Positions 1 to 8,505 of a stretch of 32,440 bases of DNA are shown here, piece after piece; position 1 is the first letter of the stretch; every line of letters begins with the position of its first letter. The notes beneath the pieces are model-generated. The model had not been told where the DNA came from. It saw only the letters and a list, made by a program, of their open reading frames with translations, and did not search any database. The position numbers and the translations under genes are program-made. The DNA comes from JBBDXI01 sp040902425 (GTDB taxonomy: Bacteria > Planctomycetota > Phycisphaerae > Phycisphaerales > UBA1924): assembly GCA_040902425.1 (NCBI GenBank), contig JBBDXI010000043.1, positions 1 through 32,440 on the forward strand. The letters run 5' to 3'.

Positions 1-3000
1 CTTCGTCCGCCCTTCGGGCGGGGTGAAAAAGAAGGGTCAGATCCAGGGGCTTGCTCGCAGAGCCTCGCCGCGCCCCTGGCAACGTCCGCGCGCCCTCCGG
101 GCGAAGACCCTCCGGGCGAAATCACTTCGTCCCTTCGTCCCTCCGTGCCTTCGTCCCTTCCTCCCTCCAGCCGGCAATCCCACCCGCTGAAGTTCACATC
201 CACATCCCGCACCTCCACCCCGTGCTCCCGCGCATCCCGCACCAGCTGCGCCGGCGCATAAAAACCCATCGGCTGGCTGTTGATCAGCGCGGCCGTAAAC
301 GCCGCCGGGTGATACCGCTTCAGCCACCCCGAGATGTACACCAGCAGCGCGAAACTGGCCGCGTGCGACTCCGGAAACCCGTACCCGGAAAACCCCTGGA
401 TCTGCGTGAACACCTGTTCCGCGTATTTCGGCGTGTACCCGTTGGCGATCATCCCCGCCCGCAGCTTCTTCCCGAACTCGGTGATCTTCGCCCCCGCCCG
501 CTTCCACGCCGCGATCGCCCGGCGCAGCTGGTCCGCCTCCCCCGGCGTGAACCCGCCCGCCACCACCGCCAGCTGCATCGCCTGCTCCTGGAAGAGCGGC
601 ACCCCCAGCGTCCGTTCCAGCACCCGCGCGACCTCCGGGCTCGGGTACGAGACCGGCTCGATCTTCTGTCGTCGTCTCAGATAGGGGTGGACCATGTCAC
701 CCTGGATCGGCCCCGGCCGCACGATCGCCACCTCGATCACCAGGTCGTAGTAGCAGCGCGGCTTCAGCCGCGGCAGCATCGACATCTGCGCCCGCGACTC
801 CACCTGAAAGATCCCGACCGTGTCGGCGTGCCCGATCATCTCGTAGACCTCGGGGTCTTCCGGAAGCACCGTGTGGAGCTCAAGAGGTTCTAACGCGAAG
901 GTCGCGGAGGACGCGAAGGAGGAAGGGTCTGAAGGCTGTTCCAGCTCCTTCGCGCTCTTCGCGGCCTTCGCGTTGAGATTCTGGTTCACGAACGCCAGAG
1001 CCTTGCTGATCGCCGTCAGCATGCCCAGCCCCAGGCAGTCCACCTTCAGCATGCCCAACGCCTCGATGTCGTCCTTGTCCCACTCGATCACCGTCCGGTC
1101 CGGCATCGCCGCGTTCTCGATCGGGACCGTCTCCTCGAGCTTGTTCTCGGTGATCACGAACCCGCCCACGTGCTGCGAGAGGTGCCGCGGGAAGCCGAGG
1201 ATCTCGTGGGCCAGCTCCAGCGTCATGCGGATCCCCGGGTCCCCGGGATCCAGCCCCATCTCCCCGCACCCGCTCCCCCGGCACCACGCCCCCGTCCCAC
1301 CAGTCCAGCTGCCGGGCCATCCGGTCCACCAGGTCCAGCGACAGCCCCATCGCCTTCCCCACATCGCGGATCGCGCTCCGCCCTCTGTACGTAATCACCT
1401 CCGCGCACAGCGCCGCCCGGTCGCGCCCGTACTTGCCGTAGATGTACTGGATCACCTCCTCTCGCCGCTCGTGCTCGAAGTCGATGTCGATGTCCGGCGG
1501 CTCGTTGCGCTCCCGGCTCACGAACCGCTCGAAGAGCATGTCCACCCGCGTCGGGTCCACCGCCGTGATCCCCAGGCAGTAGCACACCGCCGAGTTGGCC
1601 GCGGCCCCGCGCCCCTGGCAGAGGATCCCCAGCGACCGCGCGTGGAGCACAATGTCCTGCACCGTGAGGAAGTACTTGGCGTAGTCGAGCGCCTCGATGA
1701 TCTCGAACTCGTGCTCGATGCGTTGCACGATATCGCCGGGGATGAGGGCCTTTCGGGCCTCGTCAAAGGCGGACGCAGAGGGCGCGGAGCGGGACGCGGA
1801 GGGCGCAGAGCGGAGAGAAGGGTCAGCATCCCGGCAAGCCACCGGGCCCGAACTCGCTCTCTTCCCCTCTGCGTCCTCTGCGTGATCTCCGCGTCCTCTG
1901 CGTACTCCGTTCCCCGTGAACCGTTCACACGCTCCCTTCCACGTCATCTCGCGGAGGTATGCCATCGCGGAGCGCCCATCCGGGCACACCTCCTTCGGAT
2001 ACTCGTACCGCAGCTCATCCAGCGAGAACTCCGCCCGCCGGGCGATCTCCACCGTCCGCGCCACTGCCGCGGGGTACCGAGCGAACAGCCGGGCCATCTC
2101 CGCCGGGCCCTTGATGTACCGCTCCCCGTTGGGCAGCAGCCGCCGCCCTGCCTCGCGGATGGTGCAGATGTGGCGGATGCAGACCAGCACATCCTGCAGG
2201 GCCCGGCGGGCCGGGACGTGGTAGTGCACGTCGTTCACCGCCGCCAGCGGTACCCCCGCCCGCTCCCCGATCTCCGCCACCCGCGCCAGCCGCGACTCGT
2301 CATCCGCGCCGTAGAGCGCCGACGCGGCGAGCGAGAGCCGGTCGTCGTCGAACGTCTGCCGCAGCCGCGCCAGCGCCGCGAGGAACGCCGGGTCGTCTTC
2401 CGCTCCCTCCCCCGGCGCCGCCACCGCCAGCAGCCCCTCCTGGTGCGACAGCACATCCTCCAGCGTCAGCCGGCACTCGCCCTTCTCCGTCCGCCGCTTC
2501 CCCAGCGTCAGCAGCCGGCACAGCCGCCCGTACGCGGCGCGGTCCGTCGGGTAAACCAGAAGGGTCAGCGGAAACTCATCAGAAGCGCACGCAGAGGTCG
2601 CCGAGCCTGACGCAGAGGACGCAGAGCGGATCGCAGTGGGGAATCCCGAACCCGCCGCGCTCACCACCTCGCCTTTCCACTCGGCGCTCTCCGCGAGATC
2701 TCTGCGCCCTCTGCGTACTCCGCCCATGAGCGGCCGGTCCGCCGGGCCCGTCAGCTCCAGCCGACATCCCACGATGAACTGAATCCCGATCTCCTTCGCC
2801 GCCGCGTGGGCGCGGACGATGCCCGCCAGCGTGTTGATGTCCGTGATCGCTACGCCAGCGCACCCCGCGCCCGCGGCCCGCACCACCAGCTCATCCGGGT
2901 GGCTCGCCCCGCGCAGGAACGAGTAGTTGCTCAGCACCTGCAGCTCGGCGTACGGCGGCCCCGGCTCCGCCCGCCGCAGCGCCGGTGACAGCGGCTCGGG

Positions 3001-3048
3001 CCTCTTCGCCGGGTGCGGGTACGCCTTCTCTCCCGGTGACTCTGGCAT
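1..3048 (-). CDS. dnaE2: Error-prone DNA polymerase DnaE2, 3'-partial, one frameshift
   Basis: This is the alpha-subunit-like polymerase of the SOS mutasome, which copies damaged DNA together with ImuA and ImuB. The ATG at 3048 lies 2 nt after the imuB stop. The N-terminal PHP domain begins with AELQVLSNYSFLRGASHPDE. The palm acidic motif PDIDIDFE and the RGRSAIRDVGKAMG stretch follow. Near 1262-1265 a run of four C (G on the coding strand) is one base longer than the family sequence needs: removing one base joins GGVVPGERVR to EMGLDPGDPG. The rest (HLSQHVGGFVI, KVDCLGLGMLT, DTVGIFQVESRAQMSMLPRL, RPGPIQGDMVHPYLRRR, GFSGYGFPESHAASFALL) is then open to the window edge. Four repeat insertions interrupt it without stops, near codons 109-153, 380-425, 691-719 and after 960. 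The frameshift may be an assembly error or real inactivation. Family identity is near certain. Confidence 0.95.
125..168. repeat. 8-nt-unit repeat inside dnaE2
   Basis: On the coding (minus) strand the units AAGGGACG, AAGGCACG, GAGGGACG, AAGGGACG follow one another. They sit right after WDCRLE, where DnaE2 proteins normally continue with a short loop. The non-family peptide runs on to the window edge, where CTTCGTCC recurs at 1-8, so the insertion may be larger. Confidence 0.65.
892..974. repeat. Inverted repeat of 9-nt units inside dnaE2
   Basis: The left arm is AACGCGAAG, GTCGCGGAG, GACGCGAAG. The right arm is its near complement (CTCCTTCGCG...CTTCGCGTT), with a 22-nt loop. It is read in frame as NLNAKAAKSAKE...SFASSATFALE between KALAFVNQ and the family segment LPEDPEVYEMI. 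Confidence 0.8.
1773..1909. repeat. Inverted repeat of ACGCAGAGG-type 9-nt units inside dnaE2 (copy 1)
   Basis: The left arm has ACGCAGAGG, GCGCGGAGC, ACGCGGAGG, GCGCAGAGC. The right arm is the complement (CTCTGCGTCCTCTGCG...), ending CTCTGCGTACTCCG. It adds about 46 residues in frame between KGACERF and the family segment IVQRIEHEFEIIEALDYAKY. Confidence 0.8.
2588..2722. repeat. Inverted repeat of ACGCAGAGG-type 9-nt units inside dnaE2 (copy 2)
   Basis: This is the same family as the copy at 1773-1909, with the same terminal CTCTGCGTACTCCG. It adds about 45 residues in frame in the PHP region between PADRPLMGG and FPLTLLVYPTDRAAYGRL. Confidence 0.8.
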
Positions 3049-3050
3049 GC

Positions 3051-4845
3051 TCAGGCCCACAGCCCGTGGATGAACCAGCGCGGCGCCAGCACCCGCGCCG
3101 GCCGCGCGGCCCGCACCGGCACCAGCGGCGCCTCCCTGAAAATCCACAGCCACTGCCCTCCGTCATCGCGCACGCGGTAGTAGTCCCGCTCCCAGGCTTC
3201 CGGGTAGGTCGGCTCTCCGAGCCGATATTCNNNNNNNNNNCCTACCCCCCTGCCGCCACCACTCCGACGCCACCCGCTCCGGCCCGATCCCCGCCGTGAT
3301 CCGCACCTCCCGGCCGCGCCAGCGCAGGGCCGACGGCGGTCGATCGCGCAGCGCGAACCCCTCCGCCGGCTCGGGGGTCTCGAAAAGAATCGGCGGCCGC
3401 GACGCCGGGTGCGCCGGTGGCGCCCCCGCCGCGCCCCTGGCCCGCCGTTCCCGCATGCTGAGCCGCCCGCGCCCCGCCACGTTCCGTCGGGCGCCGGGGG
3501 GAACTTCGCGCACCGCCGGCACCATCCGCCACGTCCGCTCGGGGATGTGCGACTCCACCGCCTCCGCCCGGACGACCCGCGCCTCCCCCAGCCGGTTCGT
3601 CAGCGTGTCGATCAGCCGCGCCTCTTCTTGATGCCTCGATGCCTCGCTGCCGGGGGGGCGATGCCTCTCTTCCCCGCACACCATCTGCTCGTGCCGCGCC
3701 CGCGCCGTGCGCACCGCCACCAGCGCGATCCCCTCCACCCCGAACCCCAGGTGCAGCCGCTCCACCCGCGGCCGCAGCAGCGACCACAGGTGCCGGGCGC
3801 TGCGGGTCGGCCGGCTCAGCACCACCCGTTGGGTGGCCAGTTCCACGCCGCGCCCGTTCGGCCCCACCCGCTCGAACCGCGCCTCCACCACCCTGGCTGC
3901 GCTCTCCCGCGCCAGCAGCACTCGGCACAGGTCGGTCAGGAGCTCCCGCGTGCACCCCTCGACCGCCTCCTGCTGCGTCGTCGGCCCATCCAGCTTCCGC
4001 TCCACCCGCACCGGCGGCGCCGGCCGCACCGGCTCGATCGTCTCGATCGCCTGCCCGAGGGCCTGGTCGATCCGCAGCAGCAGCTCGGCCCCGAACCGCG
4101 ACGGCAGCGCTGACCGCGGCAGCCCCAGCAACTGCCCGACCCGCTCCACCCCCAGCTCGATCAGCGCCCGCTCCGCCTCCGGGTCGATCCGCAGCGCGGC
4201 GATCGGCAGCCCCGAGAGCGCCCCGCGCAGGTCCGCCCCCGCCCCGATGATCCTGATGGGCGACCGCGACTCCCCGAAACGTGCCGCGGCCCACGCCGCG
4301 CCGATCGTCGGCGCGATTCCCACCCGCGCCTCCACCCCCAGCCGCCGCAGCGCCGAGACGACCTGGAACCCCAGCCGTTCCTCCCCCCGGAACAGCCGTG
4401 CGCACCCCGTGATGTCCATCACCAGCCCATCGGGGCAGAACTCGGGGTGGTGGGGGGGCAGGGCCCCGGCCTTCCCCCGGTGGTTCACCACCGGCAGCGC
4501 CCACGGGTCCGGGCTCACGATCGGTGCGTACCGCGTGGCGCACCACTCCGCCAGCTTCCGCATGGCCTCGCGGTCCGTGACCGCGTCGTGCTCCTCGACC
4601 ATCGCTCCCGGGAGCAGCGCCCGCGCGTGCGCCAGCGTCATCCCCGGCCGCGCCCCCGCCTCGAGCGACCGCCAGCAGCACCGTGCCACCGACTGGTAGT
4701 TCGAGTGGTCCGCGATCAGCAGAAGAGGGGCAGCGGGTGCCGCTCGCTCTCCCCCCTCACGCCGTCCGGAGCAGGCCCGGCGCAGGCGTCGCCTCGCCAG
4801 GTCCATGCCCCACATCGGCAGATGCACACAGAGCGCACGCGTCAC
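3051..4845 (-). CDS. imuB: Y-family polymerase-like protein ImuB
   Basis: ImuB is the non-catalytic Y-family-like hub that links ImuA, DnaE2 and the beta clamp. The chosen GTG at 4845 gives VTRALCVHLPMWGMDLARRR, matching the family opening. The ATG further upstream in the same frame would add a tail encoded by imuA sequence. The DITGCARLFRGEERL and RVGIAPTIGAAWAAAR stretches and the ESHIPERTWR segment are recognisable. The C-terminus is WERDYYRVRDDGGQWLWIFR and ends FIHGLWA. A 10-N gap at 3231-3240 interrupts the gene; the flanking frames agree if the true gap length is a multiple of three. Two repeats are inserted in frame: one at 3632-3672 (peptide around PPGSEASRHQEE) and one at 3202-3247 (peptide YRLGEPTYP). 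The gene overlaps the end of imuA by 89 nt. Confidence 0.92.
3202..3247. repeat. GGGTAGGTCGGCTC hairpin repeat inside imuB, with N gap
   Basis: GGGTAGG and CCTACCC flank the nested hairpin GGCTC-TCC-GAGCC and the 10-N gap. The left 25 nt are identical to the imuA copy at 5345-5369. It is coded as YRLGEPTYP in ImuB. Confidence 0.7.
3231..3240. other. Assembly gap (10 N) in imuB
   Basis: Ten N in the loop of a repeat. The coding frame on both sides is restored if the true length is a multiple of three. Confidence 0.95.
3632..3672. repeat. GATGCCTC-unit (8-nt) repeat inside imuB
   Basis: GATGCCTC, GATGCCTC, GCTGCCGG, then GCGATGCCTCTCTTCCCC. The first units and the trailing TGCCTCTCTTCCCC recur on the minus strand at 30882-30921. 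It is read in frame as RHRPPGSEASRHQEE before LIDTLTNRLGEA. Confidence 0.65.
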
Positions 4846-5647
4846 GGCCCACCTCCCGCCATTCCACCACCCACCGCCGCCCGCTCGCCGAGAGCGAGCC
4901 ACCCTTGCAACGGAGCAACTCGAGCGAAAGGCGAACGGCGAACAGCGGGCAGCGAACATCAGGCCGCCGCCGACCGAGGTCCGGATGTTCGCTGTTCGTT
5001 GTTCGCTGTTCGCTTTCCCCCGACGGCCTCACCATCCACCGCGTCTCCGCCGCCGAGATCACCCCACGCTCGCAGCTCGGCCTCGCCAGCAGCCCGATCG
5101 TCCCCCCCGCCTCCGCCGCCAGTTGCAGGCGACGGCTGCCTCCCATGTCCAGGCGCGACGCATCCGCCACCACCGCCGCAACACCTTCGCACCGCAGCGA
5201 TTGGTCGATCGCCCAGAACCGCGCATCATCACAATCGGGATCAACAAACAGCGAGCGCCCCGCCAGCCCGCCGCCCATCGCGATCAGCGCCGCCGGCATC
5301 GGCCAGCACCGCCGCCCGATCCACACCACGAGGCCGCGGGGGGGCGGGTAGGTCGGCTCTCCGAGCCGATGCCCTAGCCCCGTTCCTCCTGCACCCCCCG
5401 CCAGATGCCCCATCATCACTAGCGGCGGGAACCACACGCCTCTTCCTCGCTCGTCCCCATCCACCGGCGGCGCAAACCACTCATGCGTCGCTCCCACCTT
5501 CAGCCCGCCCCCCGGCAGCGCCCCATCCACCTCCGGGATCCCCGTCCCGAGATATCCACATTTCCCGTGGATGACCTGTGAATAACCCCCCCGCCCCATC
5601 CGGAGCCGCCCATCCGCCAGCAGCGTTTCGAGCCCCTGCGCCACCAT
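4757..5647 (-). CDS. imuA: SOS mutagenesis protein ImuA (RecA-like fold)
   Basis: This is the first gene of the damage-inducible mutasome operon. It encodes a 296-residue protein related to RecA/SulA that works with ImuB and DnaE2. The family segments are visible: GIPEVDGALPGGGLKVGATHEWF near the N-terminus, PRGLVVWIGRRCWPMPAAL, FWAIDQSLRCEGVAAVVAD, SRRLQLAAEAGGTIGLLAR and the C-terminal SLELLRCKGG...RRWVVEW. Two repeat insertions lie in frame: 5346-5380 (peptide HRLGEPTYP, before the GLVVWIGR strand) and 4931-5013 (peptide from EQRTTNSE to PLFAVR, just before LELLRCKGG). The ATG at 5647 directly follows a hairpin and five T residues, so a start slightly downstream (for example MGRGGYSQ) is possible. 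The stop lies 89 nt inside imuB. Confidence 0.92.
   Translation of the reverse strand: MVAQGLETLLADGRLRMGRGGYSQVIHGKCGYLGTGIPEVDGALPGGGLKVGATHEWFAPPVDGDERGRGVWFPPLVMMGHLAGGAGGTGLGHRLGEPTYPPPRGLVVWIGRRCWPMPAALIAMGGGLAGRSLFVDPDCDDARFWAIDQSLRCEGVAAVVADASRLDMGGSRRLQLAAEAGGTIGLLARPSCERGVISAAETRWMVRPSGESEQRTTNSEHPDLGRRRPDVRCPLFAVRLSLELLRCKGGSLSASGRRWVVEWREVGRDACALCASADVGHGPGEATPAPGLLRTA
4931..5013. repeat. Inverted repeat of GCGAACA 7-nt units inside imuA
   Basis: The left arm is GCGAACG, GCGAACA, GCGGGCA, GCGAACA. The right arm is the complement (TGTTCGCTGTTCGTTGTTCG...), with a 23-nt loop. It adds about 27 residues in frame just before the conserved LELLRCKGG of ImuA. Confidence 0.8.
5346..5380. 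repeat. GGGTAGGTCGGCTC hairpin repeat inside imuA
   Basis: GGGTAGG...CCCTAGCCC encloses the GGCTC-TCC-GAGCC hairpin. It is coded as HRLGEPTYP, the same peptide as in ImuB. Confidence 0.75.
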
Positions 5648-5689
5648 AAAAAGCCCCGGTCCAGTTCCGTTAGGATACCGGTCGGGGCT
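5648..5689 (-). terminator. Hairpin plus T5, between the dockerin gene and imuA
   Basis: On the minus strand AGCCCCG (5689-5683) pairs with CGGGGCT (5658-5652) around a 24-nt loop and is followed by TTTTT and then the imuA ATG. It resembles a Rho-independent terminator for the FG-GAP gene that ends at 5737. The loop contains the imuA -10 box, so the element could also affect imuA mRNA. Confidence 0.45.
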
Positions 5690-5700
5690 GCACGAGTCAA
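5672..5700 (-). promoter_or_regulatory. Promoter of imuA-imuB-dnaE2
   Basis: The minus strand reads TTGACT at 5700-5695, then a 17-nt spacer, then TATCCT at 5677-5672, which is close to the sigma-70 pattern. The -10 box lies 24 nt before the imuA ATG. No known LexA operator type (CTGT-N8-ACAG, GAAC-N4-GTTC or GTTC-N7-GTTC) is visible here, so SOS control is inferred only from the genes. Confidence 0.5.
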
Positions 5701-5736
5701 TCAGATTTTAGGTATTCGGAAGGGTTGTCACGGCCG

Positions 5737-7041
5737 TCAGTTGCACCCCGCCGCGAACCGCGTCACAAAGCACGAGAAGTCCGCCACGTTCAGCCGCGGC
5801 GCGGCCGCGCTCCCGTCGCAGTTCGCGTACGGGTGGTTCGCCGCGTACCGCGACAGGAAGCACTGGAAGTCCATGATGTTCAGGTTCTGCGTCCCCCCGC
5901 TCCCGTCGCAGTCGGCGTAGCACGGCGCCGGCCCCGCACCCGTCGCCTGGTTCAGCGCCACCGACGTGGTGTTCGTGTCGCGGTTCGCCACCGCGATGTC
6001 CTCCGACTCGTTGGCGTCGAAGTGGGCGATCACCACCCCCTCCGGCGTCGTCCCCGTGGCGATCACCTGCGCCACCGCGAACGACCCCGAGCCGTTGTTC
6101 CGCATCACCGAGACCGTCCCGGAGGTCTCGTTTGCCACCACCACATCCAGGTCCTGGTCGTAGTCCAGGTCCGCCGCCGCCAGGGCGCCGGGGTCGATCC
6201 CGTTCACGGCCGACTTCACCGGCACGCCCAGCACCCCGCCGCTGTTCCGCAGCAGCCCCACGAAGTGCCCCCCGCTCCCGGAGAGCGCCACCACCGCATC
6301 CACATCGCCGTCGCCGTCAAAGTCGCCCGCGGCGATCCCCTCCGGGCGAAGGCTCGACCCCACCGACACCGTCTGCCCCGCGGAGAACGCCCCGTTCCCG
6401 TTGTTCACCAGCACCGTCACCGACCGGCTGTCGTGGTTCGTGATGAACACCTCCGGGCGCCCATCCCCGTTCAGGTCCCCGGCCGCGGCCGCGCGGGGCT
6501 CCAGGCCCACCGCGACCGTCGCCACGCTGAACGTGCCCGTCCCGCTGTTCAGCAGGATGCTCGCCGAGTCCGAGTCGCGGTTCGCGACGGCCAGGTCGCG
6601 CTTCCCGTCGCCGTTGAAGTCGGCCGCCGTCAGCCCGCGCGGGTTGGCGCCAACGGTCGAGAGGCTCCCCAGCGAGAACGACTTCGCCCCGTTGTTCTTC
6701 ACAATCCGGACCTTCCCCGCGTTCTGCAGGGCCACCGCCAGGTCGATGTCGCCGTCGCCATCAAAGTCGGCCGCGACCAGCGACCCCGCCCCTGTGCCCG
6801 ATCCCAGCTGGATCGCGGTCGGCGAGGAGAACACTCCGTTGCCGTTGTTCCACAGGAACCGCACCCGGTCCGGGTTGTCGATGGTGATGGTCAGGTCCGT
6901 GTCGCCATCCCCGTCAAAGTCGGCCGCCGCGACCCCCGAGGGACGCGTCGAGGTGCCGTACTGCACGGGCGTGTGGAACGAGGGCTGCGCGGCCGCGGGC
7001 GCGGCGGCGAGGGCCAGGAGGGTCAGAACGGGGCGCTTCAT
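5737..7041 (-). CDS. Secreted FG-GAP/VCBS repeat protein with GC-type dockerin tail
   Basis: A 434-residue exported protein. It has a Sec signal (MKRPVLTLLALAAAPAAAQP), then about seven FG-GAP/VCBS repeats spaced roughly 48 residues apart. Each is marked by a calcium-loop motif: DFDGDGDTD, DFDGDGDID, DFNGDGKRD, DLNGDGRPE, DFDGDGDVD, DLDYDQDLD and a degenerate HFDANESED. These should fold as an integrin-like beta-propeller. The C-terminus has two copies of a dockerin-like unit, CYADCDGSGG...LNIMDFQCFLSRY and YANCDGSAA...LNVADFSCFVTRF, ending AAGCN. This matches the GC-type dockerin domain found in Phycisphaerae secreted proteins. GGAGAAA lies just before the ATG and supports the start. The ligand is unknown; cell-surface anchoring or protein-protein binding is likely. 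Confidence 0.88.
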   Translation of the reverse strand: MKRPVLTLLALAAAPAAAQPSFHTPVQYGTSTRPSGVAAADFDGDGDTDLTITIDNPDRVRFLWNNGNGVFSSPTAIQLGSGTGAGSLVAADFDGDGDIDLAVALQNAGKVRIVKNNGAKSFSLGSLSTVGANPRGLTAADFNGDGKRDLAVANRDSDSASILLNSGTGTFSVATVAVGLEPRAAAAGDLNGDGRPEVFITNHDSRSVTVLVNNGNGAFSAGQTVSVGSSLRPEGIAAGDFDGDGDVDAVVALSGSGGHFVGLLRNSGGVLGVPVKSAVNGIDPGALAAADLDYDQDLDVVVANETSGTVSVMRNNGSGSFAVAQVIATGTTPEGVVIAHFDANESEDIAVANRDTNTTSVALNQATGAGPAPCYADCDGSGGTQNLNIMDFQCFLSRYAANHPYANCDGSAAAPRLNVADFSCFVTRFAAGCN

Positions 7042-7162
7042 GGTGATTTCTCCGATGGACGTGTTGGAGCTTCATGCGTCACCCGGCGCGCCGCGCTGTC
7101 AGGCCGCCCGGAAAAAAACCCGGCCCGCCCGGCCCGGGCGGACGCAAGGGTCGGCGGCGCGG

Positions 7163-7168
7163 TAGGTT
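7163..7168 (+). promoter_or_regulatory. -10-like element before oppC1
   Basis: GGTAGGTT ends 8 nt before the ATG at 7177. Its spacing matches the other short-leader starts in this window, and no Shine-Dalgarno sequence is present. Confidence 0.3.
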
Positions 7169-7176
7169 GCGGCTCA

Positions 7177-8505
7177 ATGACCGATTCCATCCCCGCCCTC
7201 ATCGCCCCGCCCCCACAGCGAAGGAACGCCTTCCTGCGGTCGCGCGCGGGGGTCCTGGGGCTGGGCTTCCTCGCCCTCATGGTCCTCGCTTGTGTCGGCA
7301 CCCTCCCCTGGACGCTCGCCCCCGCCGCCCCGCCGGCCGACCAGGCCCCCGGGAGCCCCGCCGCCGCCGTCGCCCGCTACAACGCCGGCGACATGAACCA
7401 GTGGGGCCTCCCCCCGTGGTGGTGGGGGCCCCGCGATGATGAAGAGGTCCGCCGCCTCAACGGGCTCATCCCGCCCGCCGCCCTGGGGCGCATCGCCGCC
7501 GCCCACGGCCTCCCCCCCGAGCAGGCCGCCGCCGCCGTCGATGGCCCCATCGCCGCCGACCTCGAGCGCCACTGGCCCATCCACCAGCACCGCCTCTGGT
7601 TCCTCCTCGGCAGCGATGTCCCCGGCGGGCGATCGCTCCTGGTCCGCTCCCTCGCCGGCGGCGGCGTCTCCCTGGGCATCGGCATCGCCGCGGCCATGCT
7701 CGCGGTCTTCATCGGCACCATGTACGGCGCCCTGTCGGCGTACGCCGGCGGCGTGGTGGATGCCGTCATGATGCGCATCGTCGATGTCCTCTACGGCCTC
7801 CCCTACGTCCTGCTCGTCGTCCTCCTCGCCGTCGCCAGCGACGCCATGCTGGATGAGTACATCACCCGCTCCGGCGCCCGCGGCCGGTGGGTCCACCGCG
7901 AGGCCGCCATCGTCGCCCGGGAGCGCGGCCTGGATGACTCACTGACCGCCGTGCAGCGACTCCTCCGCGATGACCCCGCCCTGAGCAGCACCCTGGGAGA
8001 TCGCGCCGCGGCGAACGCGGACCTCCAGCCCCGCCGGGTCTCCGCCGGCACGCGCATGTTCTACGAGGTCGTCGTGCTTCTTGTGGCCATCGGCGGCGTG
8101 AGCTGGCTCACCATGGCCCGGGTCGTCCGCGGCCAGGTCCTTTCCCTGAAGGCCCAGCCGTTCATGGAGGCCGCGCGGGCCCTGGGTGTCCCCTGGCGCC
8201 GCCAGTTCCTCCGCCACCTCCTGCCGAACCTGATCGGCCCCATCGTCGTGTACGCCACGCTCACCGTCCCCCAGGCCATCCTGCAGGAGAGCTTCCTCAG
8301 TTTCCTGGGCATCGGGGTGAAGCCGCCCCTGCCCAGCTGGGGGAACCTCGCCTCCGACGGCCTGAGCCAGCTCAACCCCTACCGGAGCTACTGGTGGCTG
8401 CTGTTCTTCCCGTGCCTCTTCCTCGCCCTCACCCTCCTGGCCCTCAACTTCGTCGGCGAGGGTCTCCGCGAGGCCCTCGACCCCAAGCGCTCGCGCCGCG
8501 GGTAG
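7177..8505 (+). CDS. Peptide-type ABC transporter permease, OppC/DppC family (first copy)
   Basis: A 442-residue inner-membrane permease, about 120 residues longer than usual OppC/DppC proteins. After TM1 (VLGLGFLALMVLACVGTL) comes a long periplasmic insert of about 110 residues with PPWWWGPRDDEE and LPPEQAAAAVDG. The family motif FLLGSDVPGGRSLLVRSL follows. A second insert of about 80 residues (from LDEYITRSGARG to VSAGTR) lies before MARVVRGQVLSLKAQPFMEA. The cytoplasmic EAA loop is EAARALGVPWRRQFLRHLLPN, and the end SFLGIGVKPPLPSWGNL is typical. The stop TAG is part of a GGGTAGGT repeat that runs into an N gap. It is the first gene of a five-gene transporter group. Confidence 0.88.
   Translation: MTDSIPALIAPPPQRRNAFLRSRAGVLGLGFLALMVLACVGTLPWTLAPAAPPADQAPGSPAAAVARYNAGDMNQWGLPPWWWGPRDDEEVRRLNGLIPPAALGRIAAAHGLPPEQAAAAVDGPIAADLERHWPIHQHRLWFLLGSDVPGGRSLLVRSLAGGGVSLGIGIAAAMLAVFIGTMYGALSAYAGGVVDAVMMRIVDVLYGLPYVLLVVLLAVASDAMLDEYITRSGARGRWVHREAAIVARERGLDDSLTAVQRLLRDDPALSSTLGDRAAANADLQPRRVSAGTRMFYEVVVLLVAIGGVSWLTMARVVRGQVLSLKAQPFMEAARALGVPWRRQFLRHLLPNLIGPIVVYATLTVPQAILQESFLSFLGIGVKPPLPSWGNLASDGLSQLNPYRSYWWLLFFPCLFLALTLLALNFVGEGLREALDPKRSRRG

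Noticed and set aside
3639..4250. Plus-strand frames opposite imuB
   Set aside because: Pro/Arg/Ser-rich shadow translations of the antisense strand.
5648..5736. LexA operator before imuA
   Set aside because: No match to the known operator types; expected from function but not seen.
7112..7140. Terminator on the minus strand upstream of the FG-GAP gene (GC stem followed by T7)
   Set aside because: Only about 5 bp of stem pair well, and there is no gene on that strand that would end here.
5725..7176. Upstream extension of the first OppC-type gene through the dockerin gene
   Set aside because: The His/Arg/Pro-rich translation is the antisense of the FG-GAP protein; the TM1-containing start at 7177 has a -10 box.
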